Origin: Alphaproteobacteria bacterium
GTDB taxonomy: Bacteria; Pseudomonadota; Alphaproteobacteria; Rhizobiales; JAJFHC01
Direction: 5' to 3'
Length of the DNA: 64,000 bases
Assembly (NCBI GenBank): GCA_021775805.1
Contig: JAJFHD010000105.1
Coordinates: 62,001-126,000, forward strand
Every line of letters begins with the position of its first letter. Positions within the stretch are counted from its first letter, which is position 1. The notes under the pieces were generated by a model that made no database searches, was not told the origin of the DNA, and worked only from the letters and a program-made list of their open reading frames with translations. A program made the translations under genes and the position numbers. Below, one piece after another: positions 51,915 to 60,283 of this stretch.

Positions 51915-52453
51915 AGATCGAGAAAATTCATCACGTTGCGTATCGTTGCAAAGATGCCAAGGAAACCGTGGAGTGGTACACGAAGAACCTGAACATGGAT
52001 TTCGTTCTGGCGATTGCCGAGGATCATGTGCCATCGACGCATGAACCGGATCCCTACATGCATCTGTTCCTGGATGCCGGGATGGGCAATGTTCTGGCGT
52101 TCTTCGAACTGCCGACCAAACCAGAAATGGGTCGGGATCCGAATACGCCTGAGTGGGTGCAGCATATCGCGTTCAAGGTAAAGGACCGTGACGAACTGGT
52201 GGCCTTCAAGGAACATCTCGAAGCCAATGGAATCGATGTGCTCGGCGTCACCGATCACACGATTTTCCATTCGATCTATTTCTTCGATCCCAACGGCCAC
52301 CGGCTTGAACTGGCCTGTCCCGATCCGGAAGAAGACGAGATGCTCAGAAAGCTCGATGCCGTGAAATGGGACATGCTGGAAGAGTGGTCGAAAACCAAAA
52401 GAGCGCCCAAACACGCAGCCTTTCTGCACTCAAAGGAACTTGAAGACATTTAA
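51911..52453 (+). CDS. VOC family dioxygenase/glyoxalase-like protein
   Basis: A 180-residue vicinal-oxygen-chelate protein with two beta-alpha-beta-beta-beta modules. Metal ligands of the family are in place: His in KIHHVAYRC near residue 8, His in VQHIAFKV near 79, and Glu in GHRLELACP near 132. VOC enzymes of this size include extradiol dioxygenases and glyoxalase-type isomerases. In this operon it could perform ring cleavage, since no cupin-type homogentisate dioxygenase is present. Start overlaps the DUF2783 stop (ATGA). It is the last gene of the run. Confidence 0.85.
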   Translation: MKIEKIHHVAYRCKDAKETVEWYTKNLNMDFVLAIAEDHVPSTHEPDPYMHLFLDAGMGNVLAFFELPTKPEMGRDPNTPEWVQHIAFKVKDRDELVAFKEHLEANGIDVLGVTDHTIFHSIYFFDPNGHRLELACPDPEEDEMLRKLDAVKWDMLEEWSKTKRAPKHAAFLHSKELEDI

Positions 52454-52557
52454 CGACCACGCAATCGTTTTCAAGGCCACGCGTTCCGGATGTGGAGGCA
52501 GAGTCTGGAGGGGTCCAAAGACCTGCCCGGCCATCGCGTAGCCGTGGACACACTGCC

Positions 52558-52947
52558 TCAGGTGAGCACCCGCCAAAGAAGATACAGACACACCAGCCAG
52601 CTGACGGCGAAGGCAGGGGTGCGCAGAAACGGTACACCCAGTGTGTAAAGGCCGGCGTGCGCAACTCGGGCAAAGAAAAAGATTGCCGCTGCCATGGCAG
52701 TCGAACCGTCCGATTTGCCGGACACGTTGAGCATCACCACCAGAATGGCGAAAGGCGCGAGGGTCTCAACCAGGTTCATGTGCGCCCGGTGACACCGTTG
52801 TGCCCATGCCGGGAGTTTGACCGTCGGTGGAACCTCTGTTGTTCCTGCCTTTATGCCGACGATGCCGCCATAGAGTGCGGTGTAGGGTATCCAGATCACA
52901 AGGCAAAGGCCGACTGTGAGCGCAAGCCAATAGAAATCGCCAGTCAT
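52558..52947 (-). CDS. MAPEG family membrane protein
   Basis: A 129-residue protein with four hydrophobic helices. RAHMNLVETLAPFAILVV near residue 54 and FFFARVAHAGLYTLGVPFLRT near 90 are the MAPEG hallmarks. MAPEG members include membrane glutathione transferases and eicosanoid enzymes. It is convergent with the aromatic operon. Because that operon lacks a soluble maleylacetoacetate isomerase, a glutathione-linked role here is conceivable but unproven. Confidence 0.85.
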   Translation of the reverse strand: MTGDFYWLALTVGLCLVIWIPYTALYGGIVGIKAGTTEVPPTVKLPAWAQRCHRAHMNLVETLAPFAILVVMLNVSGKSDGSTAMAAAIFFFARVAHAGLYTLGVPFLRTPAFAVSWLVCLYLLWRVLT

Positions 52948-53193
52948 GGTTTTCTCCTCAAGTTCGACACGGCATCAGTGCCGTCATGTTAGAAGACGAA
53001 CGGACATCTGAAATTTCGACACTGACGGGGAATTCTTTGAACTACCCTCCAGCGCCTTCGTTTCGAAAGAGATATTCATGTGCGGCCGGCGGAGACTGCG
53101 GTCCGGAGACGGTGAACTGGTGCCGCCTGCAGTGGCGTCGGAATTTCCATCACAAAGAGGAGAAGGGCGGGAGGATGGGGGCAGGAAGTCTAA

Positions 53194-53222
53194 CGCCCAC
53201 CACCGGTGGCCGGTGGTGGGCG
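53194..53222 (-). terminator. Strong hairpin after the chemoreceptor gene
   Basis: A perfect 13-base inverted repeat CGCCCACCACCGG / CCGGTGGTGGGCG with a TGG loop, 40 bases past the stop of the chemoreceptor gene. The minus-strand side continues TTAGACTTCC, so the T-run is weak, but the stem is very stable. Confidence 0.65.
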
Positions 53223-53262
53223 GATTGTGTGCCTTTGCTTCAGATGCCGGCCGGTCGGGCGA

Positions 53263-54741
53263 TCACGCCGCTTTGGTGCTGGTTTCCCTGACCGTGCGCG
53301 TGGCGGCGTCGACCTGATTTGTGGCCTCTGCGATCTCGGCAACACTCTTCGTGATCTGCTCCACACCCTGAGATGCGGTCTGCATGTTTTCGGAGATCTC
53401 ATGCGTGACGGCGGTCTGTTCCTCGACGGCGGCGGCGATCGAGGTTGAGATATCGTTGATATTCCCGATGGTGGTCGAGATCGAACCAATGGCACCCACA
53501 ACGGTTTCCGTTGTCTTCTGGACGTTGGCGATCTGCGATCCGATTTCCTCAGTGGCTTGTGCGGTCTGATTAGCCAGGGACTTCACTTCGCTCGCAACAA
53601 CGGCGAACCCCTTGCCTGATTCGCCGGCACGGGCGGCCTCGATCGTCGCGTTCAGAGCGAGTAGGTTTGTCTGGTCGGCAATGCTGGAAATGAGCTCGAC
53701 AACTTCGCCAATGCTGTTTGCCAGCTCCGACAGGCCGGTGATGATCTCATTGGCCTGATCGGCCTCCTTTACGGCTTCGGTCGTGGTCGCGAGCGCCTGA
53801 TTTACCTGGCTTGAGATTTCGCCGATGGATGCCGACAGCTCCTCCGCTCCGGAAGCAACCGCCATAACGTTCGACGATGTGGTGGCAGCGGCCGCAGTGG
53901 CATCGGACGCCTGCTGTGTGGTGGTTTCGACAATCAGTCCGATCTGGTCCAACTGCTGGCTGATCTCGCCCTGAGCCTGCTGGCGCCGTTGCCGCTCGGC
54001 TACCATGTCGGTGATGTCGCTGGCGTATTTCACGACTTTGAAAGGCTTGCCGTTCATGTCGCGTATGGGGTTGTAGGTGGCCTGAATCCAGACTTCCCTG
54101 CCGCCTTTCCCAACACGCTTGAATTCGTTCGATTGGAATTTTCCTTCCCGAAGATTGGTCCAGAAAGCGGCATATTCGGCGCTGTCGCGGTCGCGTGGTT
54201 CCACAAACATGGAATGGTGCTTGCCGATGATCTCATCGCGCTGGTATCCCAGAGCGCCGAGAAAATTGTCGTTGGCCTTTTCGATTGTGCCATCGAGCTT
54301 GAACTCGATCACGGCCTGGGAAAGACTGATGGCGGCAAGCTGCCCCTCATAGTCGGCAGTCACCAGTTTCTGCGCGGTGATGTCCGTGGCAAACTTGACG
54401 ACCTTTACAACACTGCCCTTGCGATTTACCACAGGATTGTAGCTCGCTTGTATCCAGACTTCCGTGCCGCCCTTGCCGAAGCGCTTGAACTCGGCCTGTT
54501 GAAACTGCCCCTGAGCAAGGCTGCTCCAGAATGCTGCATATTCCGGAGACTTCACGTACTCGCTGTCCACGAACATCGCGTGGTGCTGCCCGGCAATCTC
54601 TTCCAGGCTGTAGCCCATGGCACCGAGGAAGTTCTGGTTTGCCGTGACGATCGTGCCATCCGGTTTGAATTCGATGACGGCTTGTGACTTCATCAACGCG
54701 TCCAACGTGTTGGCCGCGTCTGACCCTCCAATGCCCCGCAT
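53263..54741 (-). CDS. Soluble double-PAS methyl-accepting chemotaxis protein
   Basis: A 492-residue chemoreceptor without membrane segments. Two PAS domains of the same type (about residues 10-125 and 132-247) have near-identical repeats: AVIEFKPDGTIVTANQNFLG and AVIEFKLDGTIEKANDNFLG, each later followed by GTEVWIQASYNP or GREVWIQATYNP. The C-terminal signalling domain has the hairpin tip QTNLLALNATIEAARAGE near 385. The PAS pair probably binds heme or flavin as in Aer-like redox/oxygen sensors. No CheW-binding pentapeptide for CheR is evident at the C-terminus. ATG at 54741. Confidence 0.9.
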   Translation of the reverse strand: MRGIGGSDAANTLDALMKSQAVIEFKPDGTIVTANQNFLGAMGYSLEEIAGQHHAMFVDSEYVKSPEYAAFWSSLAQGQFQQAEFKRFGKGGTEVWIQASYNPVVNRKGSVVKVVKFATDITAQKLVTADYEGQLAAISLSQAVIEFKLDGTIEKANDNFLGALGYQRDEIIGKHHSMFVEPRDRDSAEYAAFWTNLREGKFQSNEFKRVGKGGREVWIQATYNPIRDMNGKPFKVVKYASDITDMVAERQRRQQAQGEISQQLDQIGLIVETTTQQASDATAAAATTSSNVMAVASGAEELSASIGEISSQVNQALATTTEAVKEADQANEIITGLSELANSIGEVVELISSIADQTNLLALNATIEAARAGESGKGFAVVASEVKSLANQTAQATEEIGSQIANVQKTTETVVGAIGSISTTIGNINDISTSIAAAVEEQTAVTHEISENMQTASQGVEQITKSVAEIAEATNQVDAATRTVRETSTKAA

Positions 54742-55710
54742 AATCTGTACTCCGCAAGTTTGGCGATATCTCACGCCTGGTTCGATGTGCACCAGGCGTT
54801 GTGCCTCATGCTTTCAACTTCATCGCGGAATCATTGACGGGTTTTCTTAATACAGGATTAACCATGGTTGCCCTTGCATGGGCGCCCGCCATCCCTTCGA
54901 TTCTGCCTGAACAGCACTGCAAAGAACATGGTGGAAAAGTTTCTTGCTCTATGGACGACATCATCCTCTGGAGCAGATTATGCAACCCCAGATTGAAGCA
55001 TCTGTTAGCATGACGTTTCTTTATATTTGCAAATCATGCGGTATTTTTCTGTTGAATTCAGAACGGACATGAGGGCAGGCGACCATCAGTTTCGGTTAAC
55101 TTTGACGGTTATCAGGAACTCTTTTCAATTCCGTGCCGGTTTTTGCTGGCGTGGTGATCGTGAGTGGAACTGATTGCGGAAATTATTCTGATAATTGGCG
55201 GGGACTTTGCCGCCGTGGGGGGGGATTCGTTACGGAAATGCGCCCGGCCGGCTCCAAGGCCGACTGACGTTGAAAAGTCCTCGGATGTTGTCAGTGTTCA
55301 ATGACTTCGGCTGAATTAGTGATGCAAATTTGTGCCTATGGAGGTCAAATATGCAAGCGCTCCCATAATCGGTCCGGTTGGGGCTGGATGGCATGCCAAG
55401 AAAGTGTTAAGGAGTGGGTGTAGTGGGGATTGAGGGGACGACGTACGGCTGCCATCAACGATCTGGAGAGGTTTGTCAGCCGCCCGTGCGGGGGACAACT
55501 GGGACAGCCGTTAAGAATCTCACGAAATAATTCGAGTGCTGTGTTTCGGTGTCACGAACGAGCGGCCTTCGTTTAAACATCGTTGGGTTGCTGAGTGCGC
55601 GTTTTGAGTACGAATTTTTGATCTTGTGTGAACCATTGTGATTCAAGCCTTGCGCCATGGATGTTATGACGTGAGGCAGAAAGTGAAACTCCGTTGAAAA
55701 GTTATTCGGT
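54742..55710. other. Long noncoding region
   Basis: Almost 1 kb without a recognisable gene between the chemoreceptor and desaturase genes. It is less GC-rich than the surrounding DNA in parts and has a run of eight G at 55217-55224. A short minus-strand frame (55316-55498) begins MSPARAADKPLQIVDGSRT but has no partner features. It may contain promoters, a small RNA, or decayed DNA. Confidence 0.4.
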
Positions 55711-56733
55711 TTGAACGATTCCTCGCAAACGTGGGGTTCGCGACTAGCACCCTACAGGCTTCCCGACAATCGTCGGGCTGTCTTTGAACTGGCTGTCACT
55801 CTGATCCCGTTCATCGCCCTCTGGGTATCGATGTGGGCGGTGGCACAGATTAGCGCTGTTTACGTACTCTTGCTGTCGATACCCGCAGCCTGTCTGATGC
55901 TGCGGTTGTTCATGATTCAGCACGATTGCGGACATGGCGGAATGTTCTCGTCTCGTCGGGTAAACGACTGGATCGGCCGCGGTCTCGGAATTTTGACGCT
56001 GACGCCCTACGACTACTGGCGAAAGTCTCACGCCCTGCATCATGCCAGTTCTGGCAATCTGGACCGCCGGGGGTTTGGCGACATCGATACACTGACCATC
56101 AAAGAATACAGAGCCCTTGGGGCGCTGGGCCGTCTGAAATACCGGCTTTACCGTCACCCTGTGGTCATGTTCGGTCTTGGCCCCGGCTATCTGTTCCTGT
56201 TCCGGCACCGCTTGCCGACAGGAGTCATCCGGCAGGGGCGTGCGAGCTGGATGAGTGCGATCTGGACAAATCTTGCAATTGCAGTGGTGTCCGGAGTGCT
56301 GATCTATGCAGTCGGTCTTGGAACCTTCCTGCTGATTCAACTCCCGATTGTCCTGATCGGCGCATCGATAGGCGTCTGGCTGTTTTATGTCCAGCATCAG
56401 TTTGACCCGACCCACTGGGAAAGAAGCGACAAGTGGAACCATGAGCATGCCGCCTTGAACGGCAGTTCCTACTATGATCTGCCCAAGCCCATTATGTGGG
56501 TTACAGGGAATATCGGCATCCATCATGTCCACCATCTCTCGAGCCGCATTCCATATCATCGTCTTCCCCAGGTCATGAAGGATCATCCGGAGTTGAGGAA
56601 CGTGAGCCGGCTTACCTTTTGGGAGAGTCTGAAATGTGTTCGCCTGGCGCTATGGGACGAAGAGGCCAAAAGGCTGGTGACATTTCGTGAAGCCGCCGCT
56701 GGGCTGGCCGCGCCGCAATCGTCACCGGTGTAA
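55711..56733 (+). CDS. Membrane fatty-acid desaturase
   Basis: A 340-residue membrane di-iron desaturase. The three histidine boxes are HDCGH near residue 71, HALHH near 107 and HHVHH near 273, with hydrophobic helices between them. It introduces a double bond in lipid-bound acyl chains. The C-terminal HLSSRIPYHRLPQV after the last box is typical of the DesA/Des6-like group. The start is a TTG at 55711; no better in-frame start is present nearby. It is convergent with the aminotransferase gene, 16 bases apart. Confidence 0.87.
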   Translation: MNDSSQTWGSRLAPYRLPDNRRAVFELAVTLIPFIALWVSMWAVAQISAVYVLLLSIPAACLMLRLFMIQHDCGHGGMFSSRRVNDWIGRGLGILTLTPYDYWRKSHALHHASSGNLDRRGFGDIDTLTIKEYRALGALGRLKYRLYRHPVVMFGLGPGYLFLFRHRLPTGVIRQGRASWMSAIWTNLAIAVVSGVLIYAVGLGTFLLIQLPIVLIGASIGVWLFYVQHQFDPTHWERSDKWNHEHAALNGSSYYDLPKPIMWVTGNIGIHHVHHLSSRIPYHRLPQVMKDHPELRNVSRLTFWESLKCVRLALWDEEAKRLVTFREAAAGLAAPQSSPV

Positions 56734-56749
56734 AGGTGTAACGCCGGGA

Positions 56750-58045
56750 TCAGCCGACAGACTCAAGGGCGTCCATGGTATGCCGGGAGGCGTAGGCGAT
56801 GGCGGCCACGGTCTGTTCAATTTCATCCGGACCCAGGGCAAGCGACGAATAAAACTTGTTGTCGGATTTGAGGATGCCTTTCTGGCGTAACAGCTTGTTG
56901 AAGCTCTTGGCAATTGCGGCATTGCCTCTCAACACGCCGCGATAGTCGATCACCGGTGTCGGTGTGAAAACCACATCGAAGAGCACCGGGTCGCCAACCA
57001 CCTGATGGTCGATGCCGGCATTTGAAAGGTGCTCGACCAGGGCTTCCATGATGGCTTCACCACACTTGCGGATGTGATCGTAACTGCCCGGGCGTCTGAG
57101 GATTTCCATGGTTTTGAGACCGGCAACCGATGCCACGGGATTGCCGCTCAGGGTTCCCAACTGCATGGTGAATCCGGCGTTACCAACCTTGGCCTTGTCA
57201 AAATGGGCCATGATGTCGGCCCGTCCGGCAACTGCGGCAAGTGGAAAACCGCCCCCGATAACCTTGCCGAGCGTGCACAGGTCGGGTTGGACGCCGTAAT
57301 ATTCCTGGGCACCGCCATAAGCCAGGCGGAAGCCGGTGACGATCTCATCGAAAACCAGGACAATACCGTGTTTTGCGGTCTCTTCGCGCAGGGATTCCAG
57401 AAAACCCGGCTGCGGCGGGATCAGGCGCTGCAGAGGTTCGACAATCACGGCCGCAATTTCGTCTGCATGTTCAGCCATCAGCTGGCGGGCTGATTCCGCG
57501 TCGTTGAACGGTGCGATTAACATGTGGTCGCGCACGCTCTCAGGGATGCCGGCGGAATCGGGAACCGCCAGGGGAAAGTTCTCAAGTCGGGTCGGCGCAA
57601 GGCTCATCAAGGCCTCGGCCGACATGCCGTGAAAACCGCCTTCGAACTTGAGGATCTTGTCGCGCCCGGTGAAGGCACGTGCCAGGCGCAAGGCATACAT
57701 ATCCGCCTCGCCGCCGGAGGAGACGTAGCGTACCTGTTCAGCGCAGGCGACAGTCCGGCAGATTTCTTCTGCGAGTTCAACGCCGCGTGCATTGTTGGCG
57801 AAGAACGTCATGCCCTTCTGGAGCTGTTCCTGAGCGGCCTCGATCACCTCCGGGTGGCCGTGACCGACGAGCATCGGCCCGGAACCGATCAGGAAGTCGA
57901 CATATTCGTTGCCGTCTTCGTCCCAGACACGGGCGCCGCGGCCCTCGCGCACGATGACGCTGGGGTCGAAATTTCCGAATCCGCCTGCAGGCAGCACTTT
58001 CCGCGAGCGCGAAATCCATTCGTCCTGAGAAACATCGTTGCTCAT
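56750..58045 (-). CDS. Class III aminotransferase (glutamate-1-semialdehyde aminomutase-like)
   Basis: A 431-residue PLP enzyme of the GSA-aminomutase branch of class III aminotransferases. FLIGSGPMLVGHGHPEVIEA near residue 48, VRYVSSGGEADMYALRLARA near 97, FDEIVTGFRLAYGGAQEYYG near 205 and the PLP Lys in LGKVIGGGFPLAA near 240 are all present. It is the last gene of a betaine-type operon rather than near heme genes, so a catabolic amino-group or omega-amino-acid role is more likely than tetrapyrrole synthesis. Starts 13 bases after the MR/MLE stop; ATG at 58045 chosen over 58117. Confidence 0.87.
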   Translation of the reverse strand: MSNDVSQDEWISRSRKVLPAGGFGNFDPSVIVREGRGARVWDEDGNEYVDFLIGSGPMLVGHGHPEVIEAAQEQLQKGMTFFANNARGVELAEEICRTVACAEQVRYVSSGGEADMYALRLARAFTGRDKILKFEGGFHGMSAEALMSLAPTRLENFPLAVPDSAGIPESVRDHMLIAPFNDAESARQLMAEHADEIAAVIVEPLQRLIPPQPGFLESLREETAKHGIVLVFDEIVTGFRLAYGGAQEYYGVQPDLCTLGKVIGGGFPLAAVAGRADIMAHFDKAKVGNAGFTMQLGTLSGNPVASVAGLKTMEILRRPGSYDHIRKCGEAIMEALVEHLSNAGIDHQVVGDPVLFDVVFTPTPVIDYRGVLRGNAAIAKSFNKLLRQKGILKSDNKFYSSLALGPDEIEQTVAAIAYASRHTMDALESVG

Positions 58046-58058
58046 CGCGAGACTCTCC

Positions 58059-59168
58059 TTATGGTGTGAAAATTTTCCAGGGTTTGCCGAGCCAGTCTTC
58101 GGGTGGTTCAACACCAATTCCGGCTTTGTCCAGCAGGGTGATCCTTCCGTTGTCGTTGCGCGCGCCTTGCCCCAGTGCGTAGTCGTCGATCAGGTGCGGA
58201 TGGCAGAGCCAGGAGGCCAAGCGGTTTTCTTCAGGCGTCGAAAGAGCCAGATGGATCGCCGCGGTGTCGGAGAGCACAGTACCACCAAGCTCCTCCACGT
58301 GCATTTGCCAACCGACGGATATGCCGAAGTCGCGTACCTGTCTGGCCCTGGTCAGGCCGCCGAGCCTGTTGGGCTTTACCTTCACACCCTGACAGGCCCC
58401 ACGCTTCCAGGCGTCGAGGTGGTCCTGAAAACTGTGCAGGCATTCGTCGAGCATGATGAGCTGGCGGGTGTTGGCCGCGACATGAGCGCATTGATCTAGC
58501 GTCTGGCAGGGTTGTTCGAACCAGCCGTTGGCAGACACCGAGTTCATGACTTCGATGGCGACCGCCGGCAACCAGGCCCGGTTGACGTCGTAGGTGATCT
58601 TCTCATCCGGTTTGAGCGCGGCCTCTATGGCATCGATCCTGGAAATATCGAGAGCCGTGTCACTGCCGCCCACTTTGGCAGAATGGGTGCGGTAACCCCT
58701 GGCCCGTGCGGCTTCGATCAGGGCGACCATCTGCTGCGGCGTGCCCGTCGAGATTGACGAATTGACATCGACCGCGTCGCCTTCTGCGCCGCCCAACAGC
58801 TTGTACAACGGTGCTCGGGCCTGTTTGGCCGCGATGTCCCACAAGGCAATGTCCAGCGGCGCCTTGGCATAGGGGTGGCCGGGTAGTTGGATATCCATCT
58901 GCCGGTTGAGACGGTCGATATCCCGCGGATCCTGACCGATCAGGAGTGGCGCAAGCAACTCCATGGCGGCTCTGATGCCGCCGCCGAATGCGGGAAGGTA
59001 GGTGTGACCCCAGGGACAGCCTTCTCCCCAGCCGATGGTGCCGTCGCTGCATTCGATCCGCAGAATGGTCGAATCGAGGGTCTCGAACTTCAGGCGCCCG
59101 CCTGACAGCCAGTAGGGCTCGCGCAAGGGCAGATCTTTTTGCCAGATGGCAATGGCGGTGATCTTCAT
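58059..59168 (-). CDS. Mandelate racemase/muconate lactonizing enzyme family protein
   Basis: A 369-residue enolase-superfamily enzyme. The N-terminal capping domain has GWGEGCPWGHTYLPAFGG near residue 46. The barrel has catalytic Lys in HSAKVGG near 163, Asp in ITYDVNRAW near 193, Glu in MLDECLHSF near 220 and Lys in VKVKPNRLGGL near 243-247. This set, with one Lys on each face, fits racemases/epimerases such as proline-betaine or 4-hydroxyproline-betaine 2-epimerase, or cis-3-hydroxyproline dehydratase. The flanking dimethylglycine-dehydrogenase and Rieske genes favour a betaine substrate. ATGA overlap with the upstream dehydrogenase gene. Confidence 0.86.
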   Translation of the reverse strand: MKITAIAIWQKDLPLREPYWLSGGRLKFETLDSTILRIECSDGTIGWGEGCPWGHTYLPAFGGGIRAAMELLAPLLIGQDPRDIDRLNRQMDIQLPGHPYAKAPLDIALWDIAAKQARAPLYKLLGGAEGDAVDVNSSISTGTPQQMVALIEAARARGYRTHSAKVGGSDTALDISRIDAIEAALKPDEKITYDVNRAWLPAVAIEVMNSVSANGWFEQPCQTLDQCAHVAANTRQLIMLDECLHSFQDHLDAWKRGACQGVKVKPNRLGGLTRARQVRDFGISVGWQMHVEELGGTVLSDTAAIHLALSTPEENRLASWLCHPHLIDDYALGQGARNDNGRITLLDKAGIGVEPPEDWLGKPWKIFTP

Positions 59169-60283
59169 GACGCAGCATCCATGGTCACGACGATGTTGCC
59201 GATATGCTGTTTGCTGATAAAGGCCGTTTGTGCGGCACGGAGTTCTTCCAGCGGATAGGCCGCCGCCAGGATCGGCCGGATTTCCCGACGCTCGATATAG
59301 CCAACCAGGTCCTTGAAGAGATCAGGCGGTACCACGGTGGCGCCGGTGAATGTGAGATCGCGCAGGTAGAAGGTCCTGAGATCCATGTCGACCATGGGGC
59401 CGGCAATCGCCCCGGCGCAGGTGTACCTACCGCCGCGGGCCAGAACGTCGATCAACTGCGGCCAGTACGGTCCGCCGACGACATCGGCTACGACATCGAC
59501 GACGGTGTCGTCGATGGCGTCCCGGAGGGCCGCCTTCAAGTCTTCTGGGGCCCTTTGAAGAACCGCCTCAGGACCGATCGATTTTACCTGGTCATGCTTG
59601 GCATCGGACGCCATCGCCACCGTGCGGGCGCCGCGCCGGTTGGCGAGCTGGATCAATGCTGAACCGACGCCGCCAGACGCGCCGGGGACAAGGACCACGT
59701 CGCCGGCACCCACATCGGCGCGGCGGAGCATGTTTTCGGCGGTGATGTATGACGTGGCGAAGGTCGACAGCTCGGCGTCGGACAGGTCGCAGTCGACAGG
59801 GTGAACGTTGCGCCGATCGACTTTGGTGTAATCGGCGTAGCCGCCATCATGTTCCGAACCAAAGTAGCTGCATTTGTTGAGATTGAGCGGGTCGCTCCAG
59901 TCCCGCAGCCAGGTATCGATCAAGACAAGTTTGCCGACCAGCCCGGCGTCCGCTTCCTGACCGACGCCGACCACTGTGCCGGCGACGTCTGCGCCCTGAA
60001 TTCGCGGAAAGCTTATTGATGCGCCGCCCCAGGTCGCGTCGCCGTCATCGGCGGTATCGAATGCGCCGCCGGTGGTCTCATCGCTGACGCCTTTCGAGTA
60101 CCAGGCGGTGCGCGTGTTGATGTCCGTGTTGTTCAGGCCGCACGCATGGACCCTGATCAGGACTTCGCCGGGGCCGGGGACAGGCGTGGGCCAGTCATTG
60201 TGAAACTGGAGCTTATCGAGACCGCCATGTCCGGTGAGCACGACAGCGCGCATGGTATCGGGAATTTCGGGGCTGGAGGTCAT
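59165..60283 (-). CDS. MDR-family zinc-type alcohol dehydrogenase/quinone oxidoreductase
   Basis: A 372-residue medium-chain dehydrogenase/reductase. The GroES-like half starts with MRAVVLTGHGGLDKLQFHND, and GADVAGTVVGVG is near 94. The nucleotide site is VVLVPGASGGVGSALIQLAN near 198. The usual catalytic zinc ligands are incomplete (CGLNNTDIN replaces the CGxD/CGxH type), so it may be zinc-free and act as a reductase. Overlaps the gene on each side by 4 bases, so the four genes are strictly one operon. Confidence 0.85.
   Translation of the reverse strand: MTSSPEIPDTMRAVVLTGHGGLDKLQFHNDWPTPVPGPGEVLIRVHACGLNNTDINTRTAWYSKGVSDETTGGAFDTADDGDATWGGASISFPRIQGADVAGTVVGVGQEADAGLVGKLVLIDTWLRDWSDPLNLNKCSYFGSEHDGGYADYTKVDRRNVHPVDCDLSDAELSTFATSYITAENMLRRADVGAGDVVLVPGASGGVGSALIQLANRRGARTVAMASDAKHDQVKSIGPEAVLQRAPEDLKAALRDAIDDTVVDVVADVVGGPYWPQLIDVLARGGRYTCAGAIAGPMVDMDLRTFYLRDLTFTGATVVPPDLFKDLVGYIERREIRPILAAAYPLEELRAAQTAFISKQHIGNIVVTMDAAS

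Noticed and set aside
55316..55498. 60-residue minus-strand frame
   Set aside because: No ribosome-binding site or family feature, and short enough to arise by chance.
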